A DNA stretch of 14,829 nucleotides from assembly GCA_030067055.1 (NCBI GenBank), contig JASJAL010000029.1:1-14829 (forward strand), in the 5' to 3' direction. Positions 8,308 to 14,829 of the stretch are shown here, piece after piece (the stretch's first letter is position 1; every line of letters begins with the position of its first letter). The DNA is from Kiloniellales bacterium. GTDB lineage: Bacteria > Pseudomonadota > Alphaproteobacteria > Kiloniellales > JAKSBE01. A model generated the notes under the pieces. It was given only the letters and a program-made list of their open reading frames with translations, ran no database searches and was not told where the DNA came from. A program made the translations under genes and the position numbers.

Positions 8308-8979
8308 TCAGGGGCAGAGCAGCCGCTGCAGGTCCGTCATTGACGGGACCACCCGGCCGGCCCCCGCTTCGAGCAAGACCTCATCGTGACCGGGGCCGCA
8401 GTGGCCGCCGCCGGTGAAGCCGATCACCGCCATGCCGGCGGCCAGTGCGGCCGCGACCCCGGCCAGGCTGTCCTCGATCACCAGGCAGGCGCCCGGGTCC
8501 ACGCCCAGGCGCGCGGCAGCGTGGAGGAAGAGATCGGGGGCCGGCTTGCCGCGCGGCACCTGGACGGCGCTGTAGACATGCGGGTGGAAGCGGTCGTAGA
8601 GCCCGGCCGCGCCCAGAGCGGCACGGAGGCGCTCGGGATCCGAGGAGGAGGCGACGCAGGCGGGGACCTCCAGCCGATCCAGCAGCGGCACCAGGCCCGG
8701 CATGGCCGCGACCTCTCCGGCCAGGGCCGCATTGACCCGCGCCTTCAGGTCATCGCGCAGGGTCTCGGGCAAGACACGGCCGGTGTCCTTCTCGATCTCG
8801 CCGAACATGTGGGCCGCGGAACGGCCGATGAAGCGCCGGGCGATCTCCTCTGCCGTGATCGGGAAGCCGTGGGCCGTGAAGACCTCGGCACCGACGCGGC
8901 AGACCAGCACCTCGCTGTCGATCAGAACGCCGTCGCAGTCGAAGATGACGAGGTCGCAGGGAAAGGAAAGGTCTTGCAT
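8308..8979 (-). CDS. HAD-superfamily phosphatase, subfamily IA (phosphoglycolate phosphatase/beta-phosphoglucomutase-like)
   Basis: A 223-residue cytosolic protein with all four HAD motifs. Motif I is FDCDGVLIDSE with nucleophile D14 and acid/base D16; motif II is S111-S-S-D in CVASSSDPE; motif III is the Lys in GKPAPD (K145); motif IV is IEDS with E169 and D170 for Mg2+. The helical cap between about 20 and 95 (DSEVL..., FIGRSAAHMFGEI) is the C1-type cap of subfamily IA, which covers phosphoglycolate phosphatases, beta-phosphoglucomutases and sugar-phosphate phosphatases; the substrate cannot be told. No Shine-Dalgarno sequence is visible before the ATG at 8979, which lies 145 bases beyond the stop of the HNH gene on the same strand, with a palindrome between them, so co-transcription is uncertain. 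Confidence 0.9.
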   Translation of the reverse strand: MQDLSFPCDLVIFDCDGVLIDSEVLVCRVGAEVFTAHGFPITAEEIARRFIGRSAAHMFGEIEKDTGRVLPETLRDDLKARVNAALAGEVAAMPGLVPLLDRLEVPACVASSSDPERLRAALGAAGLYDRFHPHVYSAVQVPRGKPAPDLFLHAAARLGVDPGACLVIEDSLAGVAAALAAGMAVIGFTGGGHCGPGHDEVLLEAGAGRVVPSMTDLQRLLCP

Positions 8980-9016
8980 CTATGGGGGCGACGCCAGCTC
9001 TGGGAACCTTGACTCC

Positions 9017-9045
9017 GTCATGGCCGGGCTTGACCCGGGCATGAC
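9017..9045. repeat. REP-like palindromic intergenic element
   Basis: A 29-base dyad: outer arms GTCATG/CATGAC (9017-9022 with 9040-9045), one G/G mismatch, inner arms CCGGG/CCCGG (9024-9028 with 9034-9038) and a CTTGA loop. The core GGCCGGGCTTGACCCGG resembles short palindromes repeated many times in alphaproteobacterial genomes. It sits between the HNH and HAD genes and could act as a transcript-end stabiliser or attenuator. Only this copy was seen in the window. Confidence 0.6.
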
Positions 9046-9124
9046 AGCTTTGATGAAGCAAGAGATGGAGGAACGTCACCTGCGCCGCAAGGCTTTGGCG
9101 GCCTGGACCCAAGACACGCGCCGC

Positions 9125-9685
9125 TCAGGCTTCCAGCTCGCTGTCCCAGTAGAGGAAGTCGTTCCAGCTCTCGTGCAGGAAGTTGGGCGGGAAGGACCGG
9201 CCGTTCTCCTGCAGCTGGTAGGCGGTCGGCTGGGCCGGCGGGCGCAGCAGCCGGAGGCCGCAGTCCTGGAGCCGGCGGTTGCCCTTGAGCAGATTGCAGG
9301 TCTGGCAGGCCGTGACGACGTTGTCCCAAGTCGTCCGACCGCCGCGCGAGCGCGGGACCACGTGGTCGAAGGTCAGGTCCTCGGACGGGAAGTCGGTCAG
9401 GCAGTACTGGCACTCGAAGCTGTCGCGCAGGAAGACGTTGAAGCGCGTGAAGGCCGGGCGCCGGTCGAGGTGGACGTACTCTTTGAGCGCGATGACGCTG
9501 GGCAGCCGGATCTCGAGGCTGGGCGAGCGGACCACGCGGTCGTATTCGGAGACGATGTTGACCCGCCCCAGGAAGGCAGCCTTGACCGCCTCCTGCCAGG
9601 GCCAGAGCGACAGGGGGAAGTAGCTGAGCGGCCGGAAGTCCGCGTTCAGCACCAGCGCCGGGTAACCTTGCGCTGCGACAGCCAT
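9125..9685 (-). CDS. Stand-alone HNH endonuclease
   Basis: A 186-residue protein (numbering from the ATG at 9685). A conserved N-terminal part, VLNADFRPLSYFPLSLWPWQ then NIVSEYDRVVRSPSLEIRLPSVI, is followed by a compact HNH (beta-beta-alpha metal) nuclease domain. The domain has CQYC (C92, C95), FDHVVPRSRGG (catalytic D107-H108), W120, N122 and ACQTCNLLKG (C127, C130, N131, K134). The four Cys should bind structural zinc; the His/Asn set binds the catalytic metal. Such HNH proteins are widespread single-gene chromosomal residents in alphaproteobacteria and are not tied to a methylase; their cellular role is not settled. A GTG nine bases upstream (9694) is an alternative start. The region AGGAGGTGAGG could serve either, but GAGG is 8 bases from the ATG, so the ATG is preferred. 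It diverges from the peroxiredoxin-like gene. Confidence 0.9.
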   Translation of the reverse strand: MAVAAQGYPALVLNADFRPLSYFPLSLWPWQEAVKAAFLGRVNIVSEYDRVVRSPSLEIRLPSVIALKEYVHLDRRPAFTRFNVFLRDSFECQYCLTDFPSEDLTFDHVVPRSRGGRTTWDNVVTACQTCNLLKGNRRLQDCGLRLLRPPAQPTAYQLQENGRSFPPNFLHESWNDFLYWDSELEA

Positions 9686-9736
9686 TCCCCGCACCTCACC
9701 TCCTGTTTCGACCGGGGGCCATGACGCCCGTGCAAG

Positions 9737-9765
9737 TCAATAGTGGATAAGCTTCGTAAAGACAA
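9737..9765 (-). promoter_or_regulatory. Candidate promoter of the HNH gene
   Basis: On the minus strand TTGTCT (9760-9765) and TATTGA (9737-9742) are separated by exactly 17 bases within an AT-rich stretch. Transcription would begin near 9730, about 45 bases before the ATG. The -35 matches four of six consensus bases and the -10 is weak, so this is tentative. Confidence 0.35.
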
Positions 9766-9917
9766 GATTTACCGGCAATTACCCCTGGCAGGTTGAACAA
9801 AAGCGCCGTATTTCTCGGGCTTTAATCCAAGGGATCGCGCGCTTGTGACTGGCATCGGGGCGCGGTAATTCACTTATTGGGACCAGGACCCAAGTCATAC
9901 GGGAGATCGGCAAGAAT

Positions 9918-10430
9918 ATGTCTCAGAAACCGGAAGCGGGGGCGGAAATGCCCCGATTCGCCCTGCCCGCCGTGGGCGGCGGCGAGGTCGAGGTCGGCGG
10001 AGCAGGTCGCTGGCAGCTGGCGGTCGTCTACCGCGGCAAGCACTGCCCGAAATGCAAGGCCTACCTGGGCCAGCTGGAGGCCCTGAAGGAGGATTTCGCC
10101 AGGCTCGGCACCGAGATCGTGACCCTGTCCTGCGATCCCCGGGAGAAGGCCGAAACCGTCGCCGAGGAGTGGCAACTGACCTTTCCGATCGGCTACGGGC
10201 TTTCGATCGCGCAGGCCCGGGACCTGGGGCTCTACATCTCGGAGCCGAGGAGCGCCCAGGAGACCGATCGCCCCTTCGCCGAGCCAGGCCTCTTCGTCGT
10301 CAACCCGGAGGGCAAGCTCCATATCGTCGACATCTCCAACGCGCCCTTCGCCCGGCCCGACCTGGGACAGATCGCCGGGGCGATCGGTTTCATCCAGGAC
10401 AAGGACTACCCGATCCGCGGCACCGGGTGA
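9918..10430 (+). CDS. Peroxiredoxin-like thioredoxin-fold protein (AhpC/TSA family)
   Basis: A 170-residue cytosolic protein of the redoxin/AhpC-TSA class. It opens with the family-type PRFALPAVGGGEVEV (12-26), then beta-strand WQLAVVYRGKHCPKC with the active-site pair C43 and C46, an alpha helix with LEALKEDFARLGTEIVTLSCD (C72), and the C-terminal LFVVNPEGKLHIVDISNAP (125-143). The YRG-x2-CP-x-C form belongs to peroxiredoxin-like proteins in which the first Cys sits where the peroxidatic Cys is found. The second Cys three residues on gives a CxxC more like thioredoxin, so it may act as a thiol peroxidase or a disulfide reductase; the sequence cannot decide. The start codon has GGGAG about 12 bases upstream, further than ideal; a later ATG (9948) would cut into the first beta strand. 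It diverges from the HNH gene and is followed 95 bases later by the MFS gene. Confidence 0.85.
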   Translation: MSQKPEAGAEMPRFALPAVGGGEVEVGGAGRWQLAVVYRGKHCPKCKAYLGQLEALKEDFARLGTEIVTLSCDPREKAETVAEEWQLTFPIGYGLSIAQARDLGLYISEPRSAQETDRPFAEPGLFVVNPEGKLHIVDISNAPFARPDLGQIAGAIGFIQDKDYPIRGTG

Positions 10431-10525
10431 GGCCCGGCCGGCCGGCGCCACACCCAGGTTTCCTTATCCCTGGCATGACGAATTGCAGGGAGACGCAAGG
10501 GCGGTGATCTTCTAGTCTTCCGCCC

Positions 10526-11761
10526 ATGAAATCCGCGATGTCGCGCCTGCGCGGCGCCAGCAGCTTCGGCGACTGGCGCCGCGAAGATGTTCTGCTGCTG
10601 CTGATGGCCAGCGCGGTGCCGCTGTCCTTCGCGGCCTGGCAGGCGCTGCTGAACAACTTCGCGGTCGAGCGCGCGGCCTTCACCGGCGCCGAGATGGGAA
10701 TCCTGCAGAGCCTGCGCGAAGTTCCGGGCTTCCTGGCCTTCGCCGTGGTCTTTCTGCTGCTGATCCTGCGCGAGCAGGTCCTGGCCTACCTGGCGCTGCT
10801 GCTGCTCGGCCTCGGTACCGCGGTGACCGGGTATTTTCCCAGCGTGGTCGGGCTCTACGTCACGACCGTCATCATGTCGCTGGGCTATCACTACTACGAG
10901 ACGGTGCAGATCTCGCTGTCCCTGCAGTGGATCGAGAAGGAGCGCGCGCCGGAGACGCTGGGCCGAATCATCGCCGCCGGGTCCTTCGCCTCGATCGTGA
11001 CCTTCGGCCTGATCTGGCTGGCCTTCGATCTCGCAGGGCTGGACTTCCACTGGGTCTACCTGATGGGCGGCGGCCTTACGATGGCGATCGCGGTCTTCGC
11101 CTGGATCGCCTTCCCGCGCTTCGATGAGAAGGTCCGCCAGCACCGCCACATGGTGCTGCGACCGCGCTATTGGCTCTACTACCTGCTGACCTTCATGTCG
11201 GGCGCGCGGCGGCAGATCTTTATCGTCTTCGCCGGCTTCCTGATGGTCGAGAAGTTCGGCTTCTCGGTCGGCGAGATCACCCTGCTGTTCCTGCTGAACG
11301 CCGTGATCAACGTGGTCATGGCGCCGCGCATCGGCCGCCTGATCGGGCGCTGGGGCGAGCGCCGCGCGCTGATCTTCGAGTATATCGGCCTGATCCTGGT
11401 CTTCGGCGCCTATGCATTCGTCGAGAACGCAGCCGTGGCGGCCGGGCTCTACGTGATCGACCACCTGTTCTTTGCGCTCGCGATCGCGATCAAGACCTAC
11501 TTCCAAAAGATCGCCGATCCGGCCGACATCGCCGCCACCGCGGGGGTCAGCTTCACCATCAACCACATCGCCGCGGTGGTGATCCCGGCCGCCTTCGGCT
11601 TCCTCTGGCTGGTCTCGCCGGCCGCGGTCTTCCTGTCGGGCGCGGCCATGGCAGCGGTCTCGCTGGCGCTGTCCCTCCTGGTCCCGCAGCTGCCCAGCGC
11701 CGGCAACGAGACCCTGCTCGCCGAGCGCCGCGCCGCGGTGCCGGCCGTGGCGGCAGAGTAG
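10526..11761 (+). CDS. Major facilitator superfamily transporter-like protein
   Basis: A 411-residue protein with about 12 membrane helices (roughly 22-42, 64-82, 86-104, 107-125, 147-168, 176-196, 215-241, 247-265, 283-299, 304-322, 344-362, 366-386), a hydrophilic loop after helix 6 (197-214) and a charged cytoplasmic tail, the MFS 6+6 plan. The loop after helix 8, RIGRLIGRWGERR (268-280), is a form of MFS motif A. Polar in-membrane residues such as Y121-H-Y-Y-E (helix 4) and the K323-TYFQKIADP and SFTINHIAAV segments near helices 10-11 look family-specific, but the substrate is unknown. No Shine-Dalgarno sequence precedes the ATG at 10526; an ATG four codons later (10538) is possible. It converges on recR, the two stops being nine bases apart. 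Confidence 0.85.
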   Translation: MKSAMSRLRGASSFGDWRREDVLLLLMASAVPLSFAAWQALLNNFAVERAAFTGAEMGILQSLREVPGFLAFAVVFLLLILREQVLAYLALLLLGLGTAVTGYFPSVVGLYVTTVIMSLGYHYYETVQISLSLQWIEKERAPETLGRIIAAGSFASIVTFGLIWLAFDLAGLDFHWVYLMGGGLTMAIAVFAWIAFPRFDEKVRQHRHMVLRPRYWLYYLLTFMSGARRQIFIVFAGFLMVEKFGFSVGEITLLFLLNAVINVVMAPRIGRLIGRWGERRALIFEYIGLILVFGAYAFVENAAVAAGLYVIDHLFFALAIAIKTYFQKIADPADIAATAGVSFTINHIAAVVIPAAFGFLWLVSPAAVFLSGAAMAAVSLALSLLVPQLPSAGNETLLAERRAAVPAVAAE

Positions 11762-11770
11762 AGCAAACTC

Positions 11771-12370
11771 CTAAGACGAGGCCGGGCGGCGGGCTTTCAA
11801 GGCGGCGGTCAGGGTGCCGTCGTCGAGGTAGTCGAGTTCGCCGCCGACCGGCACGCCGTGGGCCAGGCGGGTGACCGAGACCCCGCAGGGTGCCAGGCGC
11901 TCGGCGACGACGTGGGCGGTGGTCTGGCCGTCGACCGTGGCGCTGAGGGCCAGGATCACCTCTTCGACCTCGGGCGCCGCGGCGCGCTCGACCAGCGATC
12001 CGATGCGCAACTGCTCGGGCCCGCGGCCGTCGAGGGCGGAGAGCGTGCCGCCGAGCACGTGGTAGCGGCCCTTGAAGGCGCCGCTGCGCTCAAGCGCCCA
12101 GAGATCGCCGACCTGCTCGACCACACAGATCACCCCCGGCTGCCGGCGGGCATCGCCGCAGATTCCGCAGGGATCGACGGTGTCGATGTTGCCGCAGCGG
12201 CTGCAGGTCCGGATCGCCTCGCCGGTCCGCTGCAACGCCGCCGCAAGGGGCAGCAGGAGCTGCTCGCGCTTGGCGATGAGGTGCAGGGCGGCGCGGCGCG
12301 CCGAGCGCGGCCCCAGGCCGGGCAGGCGCGCCAGCAGCTGGATCAGGGTCTCGATTTCGTTCTTGGTCAC
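11771..12370 (-). CDS. recR: Recombination mediator protein RecR
   Basis: A 199-residue protein, the standard RecR length. RecR works with RecO (and RecF) to load RecA on SSB-coated single strands at gaps. The order is canonical: N-terminal helix-hairpin-helix [20 protein letters not shown] (12-31), a four-Cys zinc module (C56, C59, C68, C71), the TOPRIM domain starting at [14 protein letters not shown] (81-94), [10 protein letters not shown] (139-148), and the C-terminal [16 protein letters not shown] (172-187). The start is GTG at 12370, supported by the family N-terminus beginning there; no clear ribosome site is present. It follows ybaB/ebfC by 32 bases, the usual dnaX-ybaB-recR operon. 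Confidence 0.97.
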   Translation of the reverse strand: MTKNEIETLIQLLARLPGLGPRSARRAALHLIAKREQLLLPLAAALQRTGEAIRTCSRCGNIDTVDPCGICGDARRQPGVICVVEQVGDLWALERSGAFKGRYHVLGGTLSALDGRGPEQLRIGSLVERAAAPEVEEVILALSATVDGQTTAHVVAERLAPCGVSVTRLAHGVPVGGELDYLDDGTLTAALKARRPASS

Positions 12371-12402
12371 GGGAACGCCAGATTGGCCGCGCCGCTGCCG
12401 CC

Positions 12403-12726
12403 TCAGAAGGGCATCTGGAAGCCGGGCGGCAGGTTGAGGCCGCCGGTCAGCTTCTTCATCTCTTCGGCGACGTGGGCTTCGACCTTGGCCTTGGCGTCGG
12501 CCGCGGCGGCGACGATCAGGTCCTCCAAGACCTCGACCTCGCTCGGATCGACGATCTTGGGGTCGATCTTGACAGCCCGCAGCTCGCCCTTACCGCTCAT
12601 CGTGACCTGCACCATGCCGCCGCCGGCGGCGCCGGTCATCTCGGACTCGGAGAGCTGCTGCTGCATCTCGGCCATCTTGGCCTGCATCTCCTGGGCCTGC
12701 TTCATCATCTGACCGAGGTTCTTCAT
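12403..12726 (-). CDS. ybaB: YbaB/EbfC family nucleoid-associated DNA-binding protein
   Basis: A 107-residue protein with the family plan. A long N-terminal helix [18 protein letters not shown] runs on to about residue 28, a Gly-rich turn (33-37) is followed by a beta segment with [18 protein letters not shown] (39-56), then the [15 protein letters not shown] helix (64-78), ending in [13 protein letters not shown]. Members form tweezer-shaped dimers that bind DNA and are almost always coded between dnaX and recR, as here. The ATG overlaps the dnaX stop (ATGA), so translation is coupled. The purine-rich AAGGAGACGAGGAGG inside the dnaX end serves as the ribosome site. Confidence 0.97.
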   Translation of the reverse strand: MKNLGQMMKQAQEMQAKMAEMQQQLSESEMTGAAGGGMVQVTMSGKGELRAVKIDPKIVDPSEVEVLEDLIVAAAADAKAKVEAHVAEEMKKLTGGLNLPPGFQMPF

Positions 12727-14555
12727 GCCTCCTCGTCTCCTTCATTTGGCGCAGACTCCGCCGCGCCGGGCTCGGGTTCGTCCGCGTCCGTGCCCGCCTT
12801 GCGGCGGACGGCCAGGAGCTCGGCGCCGGGAAAGGTCTCGAGCGCGGCCTGGACCAGGGGGTGCTTCAGGACTTCGTCGCGCTCCGCCGCCTCGGCGGCC
12901 TGGCGTTGCTCGGCCAGGGTCGCCGCGCCGACCTCGCCTTCCGAGACGCTGACCATCCAGCGCCGGCCGGTCCAGTCCTGGAGCAACCGCCCGACCGTGC
13001 CCGCAAGCTTGGGCGGTGCCTGTTCGCCGGGTCGGAATTCCAGGATGCCTGGGGCGTAGCGGACCAGGTGCACGTGCTCGCTGAGGTGGACCGCGAGGCG
13101 GCCTTCCTTGCGATCCCAGAACAGCTGGACCAGGTCCTCGAAGCGCTCGGGCACCGCCGCCGCCTCGGCTTCCGGCCGGACTTCGGCGCGCGCCTGGGTC
13201 TCGGGACGGTCTTGCGGCTCGGGTGCGGCCTGACGGGCGAGGGCCGTGGTCCCGCCGCTGCCGCCGTTGCCGCCGGCCGAGACAGGGGCCGGGCCGGCCG
13301 GCGCCTCGGCCTTGGAACCGCCGCCCGCCGCCGTCGTCCCGCCGTCCTTCAGCTGACGGACCAGAGCTTCCGGGGTCGGCAGGTCGCTCATGTAGGCCAG
13401 GCGGATCAGGACCATCTCGGCCGCCTGCAGGGGCCGCTCGGCGGCCTGGGTCTCCTTCAGGCCCTTGAGCAGCACCTGCCAGGTCCGGGACAGCACCGGC
13501 AGGGACAGGCCTTCGCTCAGTGCCTTGCCACGGGTCCGCTCGGCCTCCGGCGTGCCGGGGTCCTCCAGCATGGTCGGGACGACCTTGGCCCGGGTCAGGA
13601 AGTGGGTGAGCTCCAGCAGGTCGGAAAGCAGGGTCGCCGGGTCGGCGCCGCTGGCGTACATGTCGCTCAGCAGGCTCAGCGCCTCGGGCAGCTTGCCGCG
13701 CAGGGCCGCCTCGAAAAGGTCGAAGATCCGGGTCCGGTCGGCCAGGCCGAGCATCTCGACCACCCGGGCTGCGGTCACGTCGCCGCCGGTGTGGGCGATG
13801 GCCTGGTCGAGCAGGGACAGGCCGTCGCGCGCCGAGCCGTCCGCGGCCTTCGCGATCAGGGCGATGGCCGCGGGCTCGGCCGCGACCTCTTCCTTTTCGA
13901 CGATGGCGGCGAAGCGGTCGCGCAGCACCGCCTCGTCGATCCGGCGCAGGGTCAGGCGCTGGCAGCGCGACTGCACGGTGATCGGCACCTTGCGCAGCTC
14001 GGTGGTCGCGAAGATGAAGACGACGTGCGGCGGCGGCTCCTCCAGGGTCTTCAGGAGCGCGTTGAAGGCGCTGGTCGAGAGCATGTGGACTTCGTCGATG
14101 ATGTAGACCTTGCGCCGGGCCGAGACCGGGCGGTAGCGCACGCCCTCGATCAGCTCGCGGATGTCGGCCACGCCGGTGCGGCTGGCGGCGTCCATCTCGA
14201 TCACGTCGACGTGGCGGTCCTCGGCGATCGCCGTGCAGTGCTCGCAAACCCCGCAGGGCGCCGGGGTCGGTCCGCCCTGGCCGTCGGGCCCGACGCAGTT
14301 CAGCGCCCGGGCGATGATCCTGGCGGTCGTGGTCTTGCCGGTGCCGCGCACGCCGGTCAGCAGGAAGGCCTGGGCGATCCGTTCCTGGGCGATGGCGTTG
14401 GTCAGGATCCGGACCACGGCCTCCTGGCCGGCCAGCTCCGAGAGGCGGGTCGGGCGGTACTTGCGGGCCAAGACCCGGTATGCGCCCTCCGGGTCTTCCA
14501 GGACCTGCGGCAGGTCCTGAGCCTGTTGCGGATCGGGGCTCTCGGGGGCGCTCAT
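12723..14555 (-). CDS. dnaX: DNA polymerase III subunit gamma/tau
   Basis: The clamp-loader ATPase that opens the beta clamp and organises the replisome. With the start at 14555 it has 610 residues. The AAA+ core has YRP near 33-35, Walker A GVRGTGKTTTA (68-78), a zinc module (C87, C101, C104, C107), Walker B YIIDEVHML (151-159), sensor 1 FATTE (182-186) and the SRC arginine finger (196-198). After collar domain III comes a low-complexity Ala/Gly/Pro linker (about 430-490) and a tau C-terminal domain (from about 493). No A-rich slippery heptamer was seen near the linker, so a frameshifted gamma form is not evident. The frame is open for 23 more codons upstream (to 14624), but a promoter overlaps that stretch and the proposed transcript begins only about 28 bases before 14555, so the inner ATG is preferred. 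No clear ribosome site is visible. Confidence 0.96.
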   Translation of the reverse strand: MSAPESPDPQQAQDLPQVLEDPEGAYRVLARKYRPTRLSELAGQEAVVRILTNAIAQERIAQAFLLTGVRGTGKTTTARIIARALNCVGPDGQGGPTPAPCGVCEHCTAIAEDRHVDVIEMDAASRTGVADIRELIEGVRYRPVSARRKVYIIDEVHMLSTSAFNALLKTLEEPPPHVVFIFATTELRKVPITVQSRCQRLTLRRIDEAVLRDRFAAIVEKEEVAAEPAAIALIAKAADGSARDGLSLLDQAIAHTGGDVTAARVVEMLGLADRTRIFDLFEAALRGKLPEALSLLSDMYASGADPATLLSDLLELTHFLTRAKVVPTMLEDPGTPEAERTRGKALSEGLSLPVLSRTWQVLLKGLKETQAAERPLQAAEMVLIRLAYMSDLPTPEALVRQLKDGGTTAAGGGSKAEAPAGPAPVSAGGNGGSGGTTALARQAAPEPQDRPETQARAEVRPEAEAAAVPERFEDLVQLFWDRKEGRLAVHLSEHVHLVRYAPGILEFRPGEQAPPKLAGTVGRLLQDWTGRRWMVSVSEGEVGAATLAEQRQAAEAAERDEVLKHPLVQAALETFPGAELLAVRRKAGTDADEPEPGAAESAPNEGDEEA

Positions 14556-14589
14556 CCGGTGCTTCGCTCGCGCTGTGTCACGGCTGCCC

Positions 14590-14619
14590 AGTATAGTCGC
14601 CCGGCCGGCGCTCTGTCGA
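14590..14619 (-). promoter_or_regulatory. sigma-70-like promoter of the dnaX-ybaB-recR operon
   Basis: On the minus strand TCGACA (14614-14619) is a five-of-six match to the -35 consensus and TATACT (14590-14595) a five-of-six match to the -10, with an 18-base spacer. Transcription would start near 14583, leaving a short leader of about 28 bases before the ATG at 14555. Confidence 0.65.
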
Positions 14620-14680
14620 AGCAAGAGGCGGAGGCGCTGGGGATAACGGCGTCGGGGATTGGATCCCTCGGAGACGAGGC

Positions 14681-14776
14681 GGGAGGCTGGACAAACGACC
14701 CGGACCGAACTCGTTACGGCTGCTTCCTTCCGGACCTGACCGGGTTGGCGAGGGGTCCGTCCGCCGCCAACCTCCC
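14681..14776 (-). ncRNA. ffs: Bacterial small signal recognition particle RNA (4.5S RNA)
   Basis: The minus strand carries the universal SRP domain IV core GGUCAGGUCCGGAAGGAAGC continuing into AGCC (14718-14741 on the + strand), with the GGAA tetraloop and the asymmetric internal loops that bind Ffh. The ends pair: GGGAGG at the 5' end (14776-14771) with CCUCCC at the 3' end (14686-14681), then one mismatch and three further pairs. This gives a closed hairpin of 96 bases, the usual size in alphaproteobacteria. The RNA works with Ffh in co-translational targeting of membrane proteins. It lies 125 bases upstream of dnaX on the same strand, a common order. The exact ends are inferred from the pairing. 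Confidence 0.96.
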
Positions 14777-14781
14777 AGGCC

Positions 14782-14812
14782 TATATATCTGCCGGCCGCC
14801 CGGCCCGTGCAA
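14782..14812 (-). promoter_or_regulatory. Promoter of the SRP RNA gene
   Basis: On the minus strand TTGCAC (14807-14812) and TATATA (14782-14787) lie just upstream of the RNA 5' end at about 14776. The spacer is 19 bases, or 17 if GATATA (14784-14789) is the working -10. The -10 stands out as an AT patch in very GC-rich DNA and ends 5-6 bases before the RNA start, as expected for a stable RNA gene. Confidence 0.7.
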
Positions 14813-14829
14813 GCGATTCCCGACCCTCA

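Noticed and set aside
9742..9750. DnaA-box-like TTATCCACT on the minus strand
   Set aside because: One mismatch to the consensus and a single copy, with no cluster, AT-rich unwinding region or dnaA/dnaN context; not evidence for an origin.
9843..9871. TTGTGA and TAATTC with a 17-base spacer upstream of the peroxiredoxin-like gene
   Set aside because: Spacing is right but the -10 matches the consensus poorly (two or three bases), so it was not listed as a promoter.
14666..14679. CCTCG/CGAGG hairpin after the SRP RNA 3' end
   Set aside because: Only 5 bp with a 4-base loop and no T-run downstream on the minus strand; too weak to call a terminator.

Overview
The window looks like chromosomal DNA of a high-GC alphaproteobacterium, most likely a Rhodospirillales-type lineage. 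The evidence is the gene order ffs, dnaX, ybaB/ebfC, recR, the alphaproteobacterial SRP RNA, and a stand-alone HNH protein with the LNADFRPLSYFPLSLWPWQ start common in that class. The taxonomic call is an inference from family resemblance; no search was run.

Right part (about 8.3-14.8 kb): conserved backbone. Reading leftward from the right edge come the SRP RNA gene with its own promoter, then dnaX (with a good sigma-70-like promoter that favours a start 69 bases inside the longest frame), ybaB/ebfC (ATGA overlap with dnaX) and recR. Convergent to recR is a 12-helix MFS-type transporter gene. Left of it a thioredoxin-fold peroxiredoxin-like gene (+) diverges from an HNH nuclease gene (-), followed by a HAD phosphatase gene (-). 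A REP-like palindrome lies between the last two.

Left part (about 1-8.3 kb): more accessory-looking, with looser codon use and larger non-coding gaps. It holds the signal-peptide start of an exported protein cut by the window edge (-), a UspE-like tandem universal stress protein (+), and a tight two-gene unit on the minus strand: a 703-residue multi-pass membrane protein of no family I recognise, followed after one base by a homologue of tRNA-dependent cyclodipeptide synthases (CDPS). Further right are an aldehyde dehydrogenase (+), a six-helix membrane protein (+) and a 125-residue soluble protein of unknown function (-).

The most interesting item is the membrane protein/CDPS-like pair. Aligned by eye to AlbC, the CDPS-like protein keeps the Tyr-x3-Glu active-site pair and the basic helix that contacts tRNA. 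It has Tyr in place of the nucleophilic serine and Lys in place of the second conserved tyrosine. It may therefore be a repurposed aminoacyl-tRNA-binding protein working with, or regulating, the co-encoded membrane protein. That role is inference; the substitutions can be read from the sequence.
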